From Tamaricihabitans halophyticus (GTDB taxonomy: Bacteria; Actinomycetota; Actinomycetes; Mycobacteriales; Pseudonocardiaceae), in contig NZ_SLXQ01000008.1 in the NCBI RefSeq assembly GCF_004340875.1, forward strand, positions 1-64,000: DNA of 64,000 nucleotides. The letters are read 5' to 3'. This document shows, piece after piece, positions 24,280 to 32,442 of the stretch. A program made the translations under genes and the position numbers. Position 1 is the first letter of the stretch; every line of letters begins with the position of its first letter. Below the pieces are notes generated by a model. That model saw only the letters and a program-made list of their open reading frames with translations, had not been told where the DNA came from and made no database searches.

Positions 24280-25254
24280 ATGCGACTGTTCTCGTGGTGG
24301 TTACGCCGGGCGTTAAGCGCGGTCGTCACCCTGTTCCTGGTGTCCATTCTGATCTTCACTGCCTCCCGGCTGATGCCGGGAGGGTTCGCCGAGGTCGTGC
24401 TCGGTCCGCTCGCCAGCCCGGAGCAGAAAGCCGAGGTGACGGCGAAGTATGGTTTGGACGAAAGCATTCTCGTGCAGTACGCGCGATGGCTCGGTACCGC
24501 ACTGTCCGGCGACTTCGGTATCTCGATGATCAGTGGCGAACCAGTTACCACCGAGTTCGGGTTGCGACTTCCGGTGACGGCGCAACTGGCCCTGTTCGGG
24601 ATAGGCGGTGCGATCCTGATCGGGGTGCCGCTGGGCGTGGCGACCGCGGTGCGCGCGGGTCGGCGGCGCGGCGGGGCAGCGGTGGGCAGGTTGCTGAGCG
24701 GGCTCGGGGTGAGCGTGCCCGAGTTCGTCCTCGGCAGCGTTGTGGTTTTCCTGTTCTCGCGCTTCGCGCTCGGCCTCACCGTCGGCGGGTACGTGCCTTT
24801 CGGTGCCGACCCCGCCGGCAATCTCCAGTCGATGTTACTGCCCGCGGCGGTGCTTTCGGTGTTCGTGATCGCGGTAACCGCGCGAACCACCCGGGACGCG
24901 GTGCTGACCGTACTGGTAGAGCCTTACATCACGGCCTCGATCGCGCGTGGTGATCGCCCCGCCTTCATCGTGTGCCGGCATGTGCTGCGTAATGCCTCGA
25001 TCCCGATCATCACGGTACTCAGTACCGTCAGCGCGTATCTGCTCGGCGGCGCGGTGATCATCGAGTACCTGTTCAACCTGCCCGGCATGGGTACCTATCT
25101 GGTGCAGGCGGTGGGTAGACGCGACTATGCGGTAGTACAGGCAGGCGTGCTACTCGCCGCGGTGGTCTTCATCGTGCTGAACATGGTGACCGACGCGGTG
25201 GCCGGCGTGCTCGATCCGCGATTTGGCGCGGCGGCGAAAGGGCGGAAGCAATGA
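24280..25254 (+). CDS. ABC transporter permease, DppB/OppB type
   Basis: A 324-residue membrane protein. The N-terminal segment RRALSAVVTLFLVSILIF and the block DESILVQYARWLGTALSGDF are typical of DppB-like subunits. The EAA loop region is RGDRPAFIVCRHVLRNASIPIIT and the late block EYLFNLPGMGTYLVQAVGRRDYAV is characteristic. ATG with GGGAGGGAAA upstream. It forms the membrane pore of an oligopeptide-type importer with the next gene product. The two genes overlap by ATGA at 25251-25254. Confidence 0.94.
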   Translation: MRLFSWWLRRALSAVVTLFLVSILIFTASRLMPGGFAEVVLGPLASPEQKAEVTAKYGLDESILVQYARWLGTALSGDFGISMISGEPVTTEFGLRLPVTAQLALFGIGGAILIGVPLGVATAVRAGRRRGGAAVGRLLSGLGVSVPEFVLGSVVVFLFSRFALGLTVGGYVPFGADPAGNLQSMLLPAAVLSVFVIAVTARTTRDAVLTVLVEPYITASIARGDRPAFIVCRHVLRNASIPIITVLSTVSAYLLGGAVIIEYLFNLPGMGTYLVQAVGRRDYAVVQAGVLLAAVVFIVLNMVTDAVAGVLDPRFGAAAKGRKQ

Positions 25255-26081
25255 CGTGGTGGCGCAAAGCGGATTGGCTCACCAGATCCGGGCTGCTGTG
25301 CCTTGTGCTGCTGGCGCTCGGCACCCTGGCTGGCACCGTGCTCGGCATCGGTGGTGATCCGGATGAGATGGTCGGCCCCCGGCTCGCCCCACCAAATGGC
25401 GAGTATCTACTTGGGACGGATGAGCTGGGCAGATCGATGCTGCCGAGACTCTTCGAGGGGATTGGCACCACCTTGGTCCTTTCCGCTCTCGCGGTTCTCG
25501 TCACGGCGGTGCTCGCTACGCTGCTCGGGATCGCCGCAGGCTACCGTGGCGGTTGGCTGGGGGAGATCGTACTGCGGCTGGTGGAAGTACTGCACTCCTT
25601 CCCGGTCATCGTGCTTGCTATTCTCGTCGCCGCGGTACTCGGTCCCGGTCAGACGGCCACGATCTGCAGCATCATTCTCATCACCATTCCGCTGATGACT
25701 CGGGTCGTACGCGCGGCCGCGGTCTCAGTGTCCGAACGCGACTACGTCACTTCCGCGGTGATCAGCGGAGCGCGCTGGCCCCGAATTCTCAGCCGGCACC
25801 TGCTGCCAAACCTGTCCGGAACCATCGCGGTACAGGGCACCTACGCGCTCTCGGTCGGCATTCTCGTCGAAGGTGGACTGAGCTTCCTGGGATTTGGCGT
25901 GCAACCGCCGCAATCCTCACTCGGGGCGTTGATCCAGCAGGGCAGCATCTATCTGCTCGCGGCACCATGGTTGGTAATCGGTCCCGGAATCGTGCTCGTG
26001 CTCGCGATTCTGGCCATCAACGTATTCGGCGACGGGCTGCGCGACAGCCTCGAGCCGAGGGAGGCGCGATCACTGGTATGA
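25251..26081 (+). CDS. ABC transporter permease, DppC/OppC type
   Basis: A 276-residue membrane protein. It has the DppC-type periplasmic motif LGTDELGRSMLPRLFEG, then membrane segments, the block VVRAAAVSVSERDYVTSAVISGA, the EAA loop and the end segment EGGLSFLGFGVQPPQSSLG with PGIVLVLAILAINVFGDGLRD. It is coupled on both sides by ATGA overlaps. Second half of the import channel. Confidence 0.94.
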   Translation: MTWWRKADWLTRSGLLCLVLLALGTLAGTVLGIGGDPDEMVGPRLAPPNGEYLLGTDELGRSMLPRLFEGIGTTLVLSALAVLVTAVLATLLGIAAGYRGGWLGEIVLRLVEVLHSFPVIVLAILVAAVLGPGQTATICSIILITIPLMTRVVRAAAVSVSERDYVTSAVISGARWPRILSRHLLPNLSGTIAVQGTYALSVGILVEGGLSFLGFGVQPPQSSLGALIQQGSIYLLAAPWLVIGPGIVLVLAILAINVFGDGLRDSLEPREARSLV

Positions 26082-27040
26082 CACATCTGGTTCGGATCGA
26101 GGATCTGGTTGTCGATTACGCCTCCGGTGACGGCAGCGTGCGCGCGCTGGATGGCGCGGAGTTGGCTATCGGGGCAGGGGAGACCGTCGGGATCGTCGGT
26201 GAATCCGGCTCAGGCAAGTCCACTCTGGGTGCGGCCGTCGGTGGTCTGCTGCCCGGCGCGGCGACGGTTGCGCGCGGTTCGGTGGTGGTCGCGGACCATG
26301 AGGTTAATACACTGCGTCCCAACGAATTACGCGCACTCCGACGCGAACGGCTGGGCTATATATTCCAGGAACCCATCGGCTCACTCGATCCGACGATGCG
26401 GATCGGCAAGCAGGTCGCCCTTGCCCTGCCCGGTTCGGGTCGCCGTGCTGATGTGTTGACGCACCTGGAACGAGTGCGACTCGCCGATCCAGCTCGGGTC
26501 GCCAAGGCGTACCCGCACCAGCTTTCCGGTGGGATGGCGCAGCGCGTCGCGATCGCGATGGCGATGGCGCGAGAGCCCGAGATCCTGATCGCCGATGAGC
26601 CCACCGCCGCGCTGGACAGCCAGATTCGTGCCGAGGTCCTCGACGTGATCTTCACCCTCGCGGCCGAGATCGGTACCACGATCCTGTGGCTCAGCCACGA
26701 TCTGCCGGCCGTGGCAAAGCGGTGCCGCAGGGTCGTGGTGATGTACGGCGGGCGAGTGGTCGAATCGGGCTCGGCGCACGCGGTCCTCGACATGCCCTGG
26801 CATCCCTACACCTCGGCACTGGTTCGGGCGGTACCGGGCGCGGTCGCCGAAGGCGAGCGACTGGTATCGATCAAGGGTCAGCCACCCGTGCTTACCGGCG
26901 CCGCCGAGGGGTGCGCCTTCGCGCCGCGCTGCCCCGATGCGTTGAGCACCTGCTCGGTGGACCGGCCACCGGTGGTGTCCGTGCACGAGCGGGACGTATT
27001 GTGCCATCTGGCCGGACAGCAAGTGGGAGTGTCGCGATGA
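26078..27040 (+). CDS. ABC transporter ATP-binding protein, DppD/OppD type
   Basis: A 320-residue ATPase. It has Walker A GESGSGKST, signature LSGGMAQRVAIAMA, Walker B EILIADEPTAALD and the switch His in LWLSHDL. The C-terminal oligopeptide-type motif GCAFAPRCPDALSTCS, with several Cys, is typical of OppD/DppD proteins and may bind an Fe-S cluster. The frame is open upstream to 25553, but the ATG at 26078 overlaps the previous stop (ATGA) and matches the family N-terminus. Confidence 0.94.
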   Translation: MTHLVRIEDLVVDYASGDGSVRALDGAELAIGAGETVGIVGESGSGKSTLGAAVGGLLPGAATVARGSVVVADHEVNTLRPNELRALRRERLGYIFQEPIGSLDPTMRIGKQVALALPGSGRRADVLTHLERVRLADPARVAKAYPHQLSGGMAQRVAIAMAMAREPEILIADEPTAALDSQIRAEVLDVIFTLAAEIGTTILWLSHDLPAVAKRCRRVVVMYGGRVVESGSAHAVLDMPWHPYTSALVRAVPGAVAEGERLVSIKGQPPVLTGAAEGCAFAPRCPDALSTCSVDRPPVVSVHERDVLCHLAGQQVGVSR

Positions 27041-27786
27041 TCCTGGAACTGGACAAGGTCAGCGTCACGTTCTCCGCCGGCCCGCCGTGGCGCCGCCGGC
27101 AGGTGCCCGCGATGCGCGAGGTCTCGCTGAGCCTCGCCGACGGCGAGATCCTTGGACTGGTGGGGGAGTCTGGTTCGGGCAAAACCACCACCAGCATGGT
27201 CGCGCTCGGCCTGCGGCGGCCGACCAGTGGTACCGCGCTGTTCCAGAACCAACCGTTTCCGAAGCGGCGTAAGCAACTCGCGGGCCGGATGCAAGCCGTA
27301 CTTCAACATCCACAATGGTCGCTCAACCCCCGGATGCGGGTAGGTCAGTGCGTGGCCGAACCGTTGGTCGTGTTCGGTGGGGTCAGCAAAGCGGAGGTGG
27401 CTAAGCGGGTCATGGGCATCCTCGATCAAGTGGGGCTCGATCCGTCCTTTGCCGACCGCTATCCGCACCAGCTCTCCGGCGGGCAGCGCCAACGGGTGTC
27501 GATCGCACGAGCGCTGATCACCAGACCACCGTTCATTGTCTTCGATGAAGCCGTCAGTGCACTCGATGTGTCGGTGCAGGCGCAGATACTCAACCTGATC
27601 AAGGACCTTCGCGCGGAATACGCGTTTGCCGCGCTGTTCATCAGTCACGATATCGGCGCGGTCCGTTATGTCGCCGACCATGTGGCGGTGCTGCGGCACG
27701 GTGCGGTGGTGGAGACCGCGCCGGCCGCGGTGTTCTTCGGCACGCCGGAACATGAGTACTCGAGACAACTAGTGGAGGCATTGTGA
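27037..27786 (+). CDS. ABC transporter ATP-binding protein, DppF/OppF type
   Basis: A 249-residue ATPase. It has Walker A GESGSGKTT, signature LSGGQRQRVSIARA and switch His in LFISHDI. In Walker B, PFIVFDEAVSALD has Ala in place of the usual Pro of D-E-P, a variation common in DppF. It lacks the longer C-terminal extension of full OppF proteins. ATG at 27037 overlaps the previous stop. It pairs with the preceding ATPase to drive import of a peptide-like compound. Confidence 0.93.
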   Translation: MILELDKVSVTFSAGPPWRRRQVPAMREVSLSLADGEILGLVGESGSGKTTTSMVALGLRRPTSGTALFQNQPFPKRRKQLAGRMQAVLQHPQWSLNPRMRVGQCVAEPLVVFGGVSKAEVAKRVMGILDQVGLDPSFADRYPHQLSGGQRQRVSIARALITRPPFIVFDEAVSALDVSVQAQILNLIKDLRAEYAFAALFISHDIGAVRYVADHVAVLRHGAVVETAPAAVFFGTPEHEYSRQLVEAL

Positions 27787-28787
27787 ACGAACCCAACGGG
27801 ATGCCCGCCCGGCTGACAACGCCGTCGGCGTACCAGCCCGGTGCGGTCAGCAACGACGATATCGAGCTGACGCCGCAACCGAGCCCTGGCAGCTCCGTGG
27901 TGCCGTTCGACTTCCCAGGGGTGTTCGTGGGCACCGCCGAGTATGCCGAGGGCCCGACTGGCTGCACGGTAATTCATGTTCCACAGGGCGCACGCACCGC
28001 CGTGGACGCGCGCGGTGGTGCGGTCGGCCTTTCCGGCGGTTACAACTACCACGAGGCGATCGTGCTGGCCGGCGGCTCGGTATACGGCTTGGCCGCGGCC
28101 GCCGGCGTGAACACCGAACTGCTGCATCGCGTGCAGAACCGTACTTACTGGGCGGCCCTGCAGCACGTATCCGGCGCGGTGATCTACGACTTCTCGGTCC
28201 GTGACACCGCGATCGCACCTGACACCGAGCTCGGCAAGGCCGCCTTGCGAAACGCCGTGGCTGGCGAGTTTCCCGTCGGTCGCTGTGGCGCTGGCCGGTC
28301 CGCCTCGGTCGGCAAGATCGATCTCGCGCGAGCGGAGTTCGCCGGCCAGGGCGCGGCGTATGGCCAGTACGGCGAACTGAAGGTGCTGGTCGCTACCGTG
28401 GTGAATGCCATTGGCGTGATCGTCGACAGGAACGGCACCGTGGTACGCGGTAACTATCACGCGGACACCGGCAAACGTCAGCTGCCCACAGTGGATTTCG
28501 CCGCTGCAGCCGAGGGCGCCGACGTCGCGCGCACCGCATCCGGCAACACGACGCTCACCGTGGTGCTGACCAACGCGAAACTCTCCGATGTCGAACTGAA
28601 TCAGTTCGCTACACAGGTGCACAGCTCGATGAACCGGGCTATCCAACCGTTCCACACCGAGCGCGACGGGGACACCCTGTTCGCACTGACCACCGACGAG
28701 GTGGCGCCAGCCGCGGTCGGTGGCGTCGGGCTCGGCTCCCTGGCTTCCGAACTCGCGTGGGACGCGGTATTGGCGAGTGCCCGATGA
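27783..28787 (+). CDS. P1-family peptidase (DmpA / L-aminopeptidase D-esterase type)
   Basis: A 334-residue member of peptidase family P1 (MEROPS S58), Ntn-like enzymes that self-cleave to expose a Ser or Thr nucleophile. The conserved segments are RTAVDARGGAVGLSGGYNYH, EAIVLAGGSVYGLAAAAGV, VGRCGAGRSASVGKIDL and the processing-site block ASGNTTLTVVLTN near residue 256. Family activities include D-aminopeptidase, esterase and beta-aminopeptidase. GTG start overlapping the previous TGA (GTGA). It is embedded in the importer operon, so it probably cleaves the imported amide or small peptide. Confidence 0.9.
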   Translation: MNEPNGMPARLTTPSAYQPGAVSNDDIELTPQPSPGSSVVPFDFPGVFVGTAEYAEGPTGCTVIHVPQGARTAVDARGGAVGLSGGYNYHEAIVLAGGSVYGLAAAAGVNTELLHRVQNRTYWAALQHVSGAVIYDFSVRDTAIAPDTELGKAALRNAVAGEFPVGRCGAGRSASVGKIDLARAEFAGQGAAYGQYGELKVLVATVVNAIGVIVDRNGTVVRGNYHADTGKRQLPTVDFAAAAEGADVARTASGNTTLTVVLTNAKLSDVELNQFATQVHSSMNRAIQPFHTERDGDTLFALTTDEVAPAAVGGVGLGSLASELAWDAVLASAR

Positions 28788-29881
28788 ACCCGGCGATACC
28801 GCGGTACGTGTCGACCGAAACCGATCCAGCGGCACGCGGTTCGGCCCTCGGCGCCACCTACCACGCCGAAATCGCCGCTACCTACGCCACATACACGGGG
28901 CTGTTCGGCGCGCACGGTCTCCATCCCGATCAGCTACGCGACTACGGCCTTGCCGCGCTCGGCGAGATCAGGGCGTGGGCGCCGGAGCTGGCCACCGAGA
29001 TCGCGGGTATCGCCGAGGGCAGCGGGTTACCCGAATGGCAGCTGGGTGTGCTGAACGCGCGTACCGAGATCCTGGCCGCGGCCACCGTCAACGGTGCAGG
29101 GGAGTGCTCCGCATCGGTCGTGTTACCCAGTGACGGCGCGGCACCCCGTACGATGCAGACCTGGGACTGGCACGATACGCACCGCGACGTGATGCTGGCG
29201 TGGCAACTCGAGCCGACGCCAGGGCACCGGGTCGCGACCTTCACCGAGTACGGCCTGCTCGGCAAGATCGGTGTCAACAGCGCTGGACTGGGACTGCATT
29301 TCAACGTATTGCGGCATCATTCGGATAGCGCGCGGATCGGTGTTCCGGTGCATATGGTCGCTCGCCGGATCTTGGACCAGGCGAGCACCGTGGCCGAGGC
29401 AGCGCGCATTGCCCGCTCGGCTCGGTTGTCGGCCTCATCGGTGCTTACGGTCGTTACCCGAACGGAGGCGCGCTGCCTCGAGCTATGCCCGGCAGGAGTG
29501 GGCGAAGTGCTCCCGGAAGATGGGTTCCTGTTGCACACCAACCACTTTCTCGCCCCCGAACTGGCCGATGGCGAGCGCACCCTGGAGACCCTGTCGAGTA
29601 CCTTCGAACGTGAAGCCTGGCTGCGTTCACGGGCGGCAGCGGCGTTGTCGTCGGAAGATCGCACGGACCGTGCGCACGCGTTCCGTGCGCACCGCGCGGA
29701 TGGCGCGCCAGTGTGTGCGCACCCCGACCCGGCGCTGCCCGCACATGAACGTTGGGAAACGCTGGCCACTATCTCGCTCGATGTCCTCGCGCGTCGCATG
29801 TATGTCCATCGTGGCGGGCCGTGCACCGTCGACGCGGAGTCCTGGCTCTGCTGTGCCACCGAGGAGGAAATGCCGATATGA
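28784..29881 (+). CDS. C45-family Ntn hydrolase (acyl-CoA:6-APA acyltransferase-like)
   Basis: A 365-residue protein of peptidase family C45. Visible marks are EIAGIAEGSGLPEWQLGVLNARTE, the candidate nucleophile Cys108 in AGECSASVVLPS, TMQTWDWHD and YGLLGKIGVNSAGLGLHFN. Family members are self-processing amidases or acyltransferases such as isopenicillin N acyltransferase, and many actinobacterial members hydrolyse N-acyl amides. ATG overlaps the stop of the P1 peptidase (ATGA). Two different self-processing-type hydrolases side by side in one importer operon is unusual and suggests sequential removal of amide groups from one substrate. Confidence 0.87.
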   Translation: MNPAIPRYVSTETDPAARGSALGATYHAEIAATYATYTGLFGAHGLHPDQLRDYGLAALGEIRAWAPELATEIAGIAEGSGLPEWQLGVLNARTEILAAATVNGAGECSASVVLPSDGAAPRTMQTWDWHDTHRDVMLAWQLEPTPGHRVATFTEYGLLGKIGVNSAGLGLHFNVLRHHSDSARIGVPVHMVARRILDQASTVAEAARIARSARLSASSVLTVVTRTEARCLELCPAGVGEVLPEDGFLLHTNHFLAPELADGERTLETLSSTFEREAWLRSRAAAALSSEDRTDRAHAFRAHRADGAPVCAHPDPALPAHERWETLATISLDVLARRMYVHRGGPCTVDAESWLCCATEEEMPI

Positions 29882-31365
29882 CGGCCGACGTAAGCTATGC
29901 CGTGCGTACGGGTACCGCCACGGTCGAGATACCGGTGAGCGGTCCGGACGAGGTCGACGCCGCGCTCGCCGGCGCCGCGGCCGCCGCGCCGATGATTGCC
30001 GCGACACCACCGGCCGAACGGGCCAGTTGGCTCGGTGCGATCGCCGGGGCTTTGGACGAGAATTCGGACCGGCTCATCGAGATCGCGGACCGGGAAACCG
30101 GGCTTGGTGTGGACCGGCTGCGAATGGAGGTTGGCCGAACCTCGGCGCAGCTGCGCTACTACGCGGAGGTGGCGGGGGAAGGGTCCTATCTGGACGCGAC
30201 GATCGACACCGAAGGGACCGGGCTGGCGCGAGTCAGGGTGCCGCTCGGCCCGGTGGCCGTGTTCGGCGCGAGCAACTTCCCGTTCGCTTTCAGCGTGCTC
30301 GGCACCGACACCGCGTCCGCGCTCGCCGCTGGCTGCCCCGTCGTGGTCAAGGGACATCCGGCGCATCCGGAGCTGAGCCAGGAACTCGCGCGGCTAACCC
30401 AGGACGCGCTCGCCGGCACGTCGGCGCCCGCCGGCCTGTTCGCGCTCGTCACCGGGTTCGCGGCGGGCGAGCGGTTGGTGCGCGCCGAACATACCGCCGC
30501 GGTGGCGTTCACCGGCTCGCAGCAGGCGGGGCTGGCGCTGTGGCGGATCGCGAACGAGCGGGAGGTGGTCATCCCGGTATTCGCCGAGATGGGTACCGTC
30601 AACCCAGTAGTAGTGACCCCCAGTGGCGCCACGCGGATCGACGAGATCGCCGAGGGGTTCGTTGACTCGTTCTCCCGAGGGGCCGGGCAGTACTGCACCA
30701 AACCTGGACTGCTTTTCGTGCCAGCTGGCGCCGATGCCACCACGCGGATCGCGGAGGCGTTACGCCGGCTCGCCCCGAGCGCCTGGATGCTCACCCGTCC
30801 AATCGCGACCGCGGCGGCGACCGGCGTGGCGGAACTGCTCGCCGCGGGAGCCGTGGCGATCGCTGAGGTGCCGGGACCATCGGACGGCTGGAGCGTGGAC
30901 ACCACCCTGCTCAGGGTGCCGATCGACAAACTCCGACCCGGTTCGCGGCTGCTCGCGGAGTGTTTCGGGCCTGTGGCCATTGTGGTCGAGTACCGGGAGC
31001 CGGCCGAACTCGACCGTGCGCTGGCCAGTCTGCAGGGCACGCTGGCCGCCGCCGTGCAGACCGGCGGGGTCGATGACCCGGAGGTTCCGCGGTTGGTCGC
31101 CATGCTCGGCGGGCTCGCGGGCAGAGTAGCCGTGGACGAGTGGCCGACCGGCGTCGCGGTGAGCTGGGCTCAGCAGCACGGTGGGCCATGGCCGGCTACC
31201 ACCGCGCCCGCGACGACCTCGGTAGGTGCCGGTGCGCTCGCGCGGTTCACACGCCCGGTGGCTTACCAGCACGTACCGGACGCGGCGCTGCCGCCCGCGT
31301 TGCGTGCCGGCAACCCGTGGCGGCTACCGCGCAGGGTGGACGGGGTACTGGTCAACCCCGGGTAG
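29878..31365 (+). CDS. Aldehyde dehydrogenase, 2,5-dioxovalerate/ketoglutarate-semialdehyde type
   Basis: A 495-residue enzyme of the KGSADH-like ALDH branch, shown by GASNFPFAFSVLGTDTASALA, KGHPAHPELSQ, FTGSQQAGLALW, Glu in FAEMGTVNPV and the nucleophile in RGAGQYCTKPGLLF. The late block SWAQQHGGPWPATTAP is characteristic of this branch, which usually uses NADP. It would oxidise the aldehyde produced by the amine oxidase or a semialdehyde derived from it. ATG overlaps the C45 gene stop (ATGA) and is preceded by GAGGAGG. Last gene of the operon; its 3' end overlaps the convergent LacI gene by 14 bp. Confidence 0.92.
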   Translation: MTADVSYAVRTGTATVEIPVSGPDEVDAALAGAAAAAPMIAATPPAERASWLGAIAGALDENSDRLIEIADRETGLGVDRLRMEVGRTSAQLRYYAEVAGEGSYLDATIDTEGTGLARVRVPLGPVAVFGASNFPFAFSVLGTDTASALAAGCPVVVKGHPAHPELSQELARLTQDALAGTSAPAGLFALVTGFAAGERLVRAEHTAAVAFTGSQQAGLALWRIANEREVVIPVFAEMGTVNPVVVTPSGATRIDEIAEGFVDSFSRGAGQYCTKPGLLFVPAGADATTRIAEALRRLAPSAWMLTRPIATAAATGVAELLAAGAVAIAEVPGPSDGWSVDTTLLRVPIDKLRPGSRLLAECFGPVAIVVEYREPAELDRALASLQGTLAAAVQTGGVDDPEVPRLVAMLGGLAGRVAVDEWPTGVAVSWAQQHGGPWPATTAPATTSVGAGALARFTRPVAYQHVPDAALPPALRAGNPWRLPRRVDGVLVNPG

Positions 31366-32326
31366 AGCGCCGCGCGTTGAGACCGATCGGATGTGCGCGC
31401 ACGGTGCCGCGTGGGGTTTCCCCGGCGAGGATGTCGAACAGCAGCTGGGCGCAAGCCGCGCCCGCCTCGCGTGGACGCAGATCGATCGCCGTAATCGGCG
31501 GGTCGGTGTGGGTGAGCTCCGAGCTGTCTACACAGGAGGCGAGGAGCAGGTCCGCGCCAATGGTCTTGCCGGCTGCCCTGATCACCGGGAGCACGGCTGA
31601 TGCCGCGCCATCCGGCGCGCACACCAGCGCGTCCACGGACGGATCGGCGTTCAGCACCGCACGTGCGTTGTCCTGAGTGACGGCGGTCGGTGAGCCGAAG
31701 GCCATCTCCCGCACTCGGGGGCGCATCTCGTGCCGTTCGCACCAGTTCTGGTAGGCGCCTTGCAACGTAGCGCCCCAGTCGGTGACGGTGCTCGAGGCGA
31801 GGAACGCGATGGCTCGTGCCCCCGAGTCAGCGAGGTGATCCAGTAGCCGGTCGAACATCGCGGTGTGCTCGGAAAGTACGATTCCGGCCGGCTCTACTTC
31901 GCCGGTGTAGCGCTCGCAGGTGACCGCCGGCAGCCCGGCGCCGAGCAGCTCGCGCACCACGGTGTCGGTCTCCAGTGGATCGCCGAGTACCACCCCATCG
32001 ACCCGGTGTAGCCGCCGTGCTGGGACATGCTGAGCGGTGAGCAGGGTGACGTCGTAGTCCATTTTGGCCGCTTGGTCCACAACGCCGAAGACGAACGACA
32101 TGTAGTACTCGGAGCGGGTGAGGATTTCCGGTAGGTGTAGGCCGATCGTGCCGGTACTCGCCATGCGCAACGAGCGGGCGACCGGATTCGGCGAGTAGCC
32201 GAGCCGGTTCGCGACGGCGACCACCCGTTTGCGGGTTTGCTCGGAGACTCTCCCAGAGTTGCGCAGCGCGTCGGAGGCCGTGGTCTTGGAGACTCCGGCG
32301 GCCTTCGCCACCTCGACTAGATTCAC
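31352..32326 (-). CDS. LacI-family transcriptional regulator
   Basis: A 324-residue LacI protein. The N-terminal HTH reads VNLVEVAKAAGVSKTTASDA, then LRNSGRVSEQTRKRVVAVANRLGYSPNPVARSLR, including the hinge helix. The remainder is a periplasmic-binding-protein-like effector domain ending in the DLRPREAGAACAQLLFDIL block. The GTG at 32326 (AGGAAG upstream) gives the usual length; the frame is open to 32524. It is convergent with the aldehyde dehydrogenase. It is the best candidate for binding the twin palindromes at 22466 and 22579, whose central CG dyad fits LacI-type sites. Confidence 0.92.
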   Translation of the reverse strand: MNLVEVAKAAGVSKTTASDALRNSGRVSEQTRKRVVAVANRLGYSPNPVARSLRMASTGTIGLHLPEILTRSEYYMSFVFGVVDQAAKMDYDVTLLTAQHVPARRLHRVDGVVLGDPLETDTVVRELLGAGLPAVTCERYTGEVEPAGIVLSEHTAMFDRLLDHLADSGARAIAFLASSTVTDWGATLQGAYQNWCERHEMRPRVREMAFGSPTAVTQDNARAVLNADPSVDALVCAPDGAASAVLPVIRAAGKTIGADLLLASCVDSSELTHTDPPITAIDLRPREAGAACAQLLFDILAGETPRGTVRAHPIGLNARRSTRG

Positions 32327-32442
32327 CTGCTCGCTTCCTGGCACGCTACGACGATAGCCGCCGTAGCGCGGTACGTCGTGGCAGGACATCCTGGCGTGCC
32401 TCACCGGCCACCGCGGTAACCAGCTCACCTTGGGGTGTGCGG

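Noticed and set aside
25553-26077. Upstream extension of the DppD-type ATPase
   Set aside because: It overlaps the DppC gene in another frame; the ATGA-overlapping start at 26078 fits the family.
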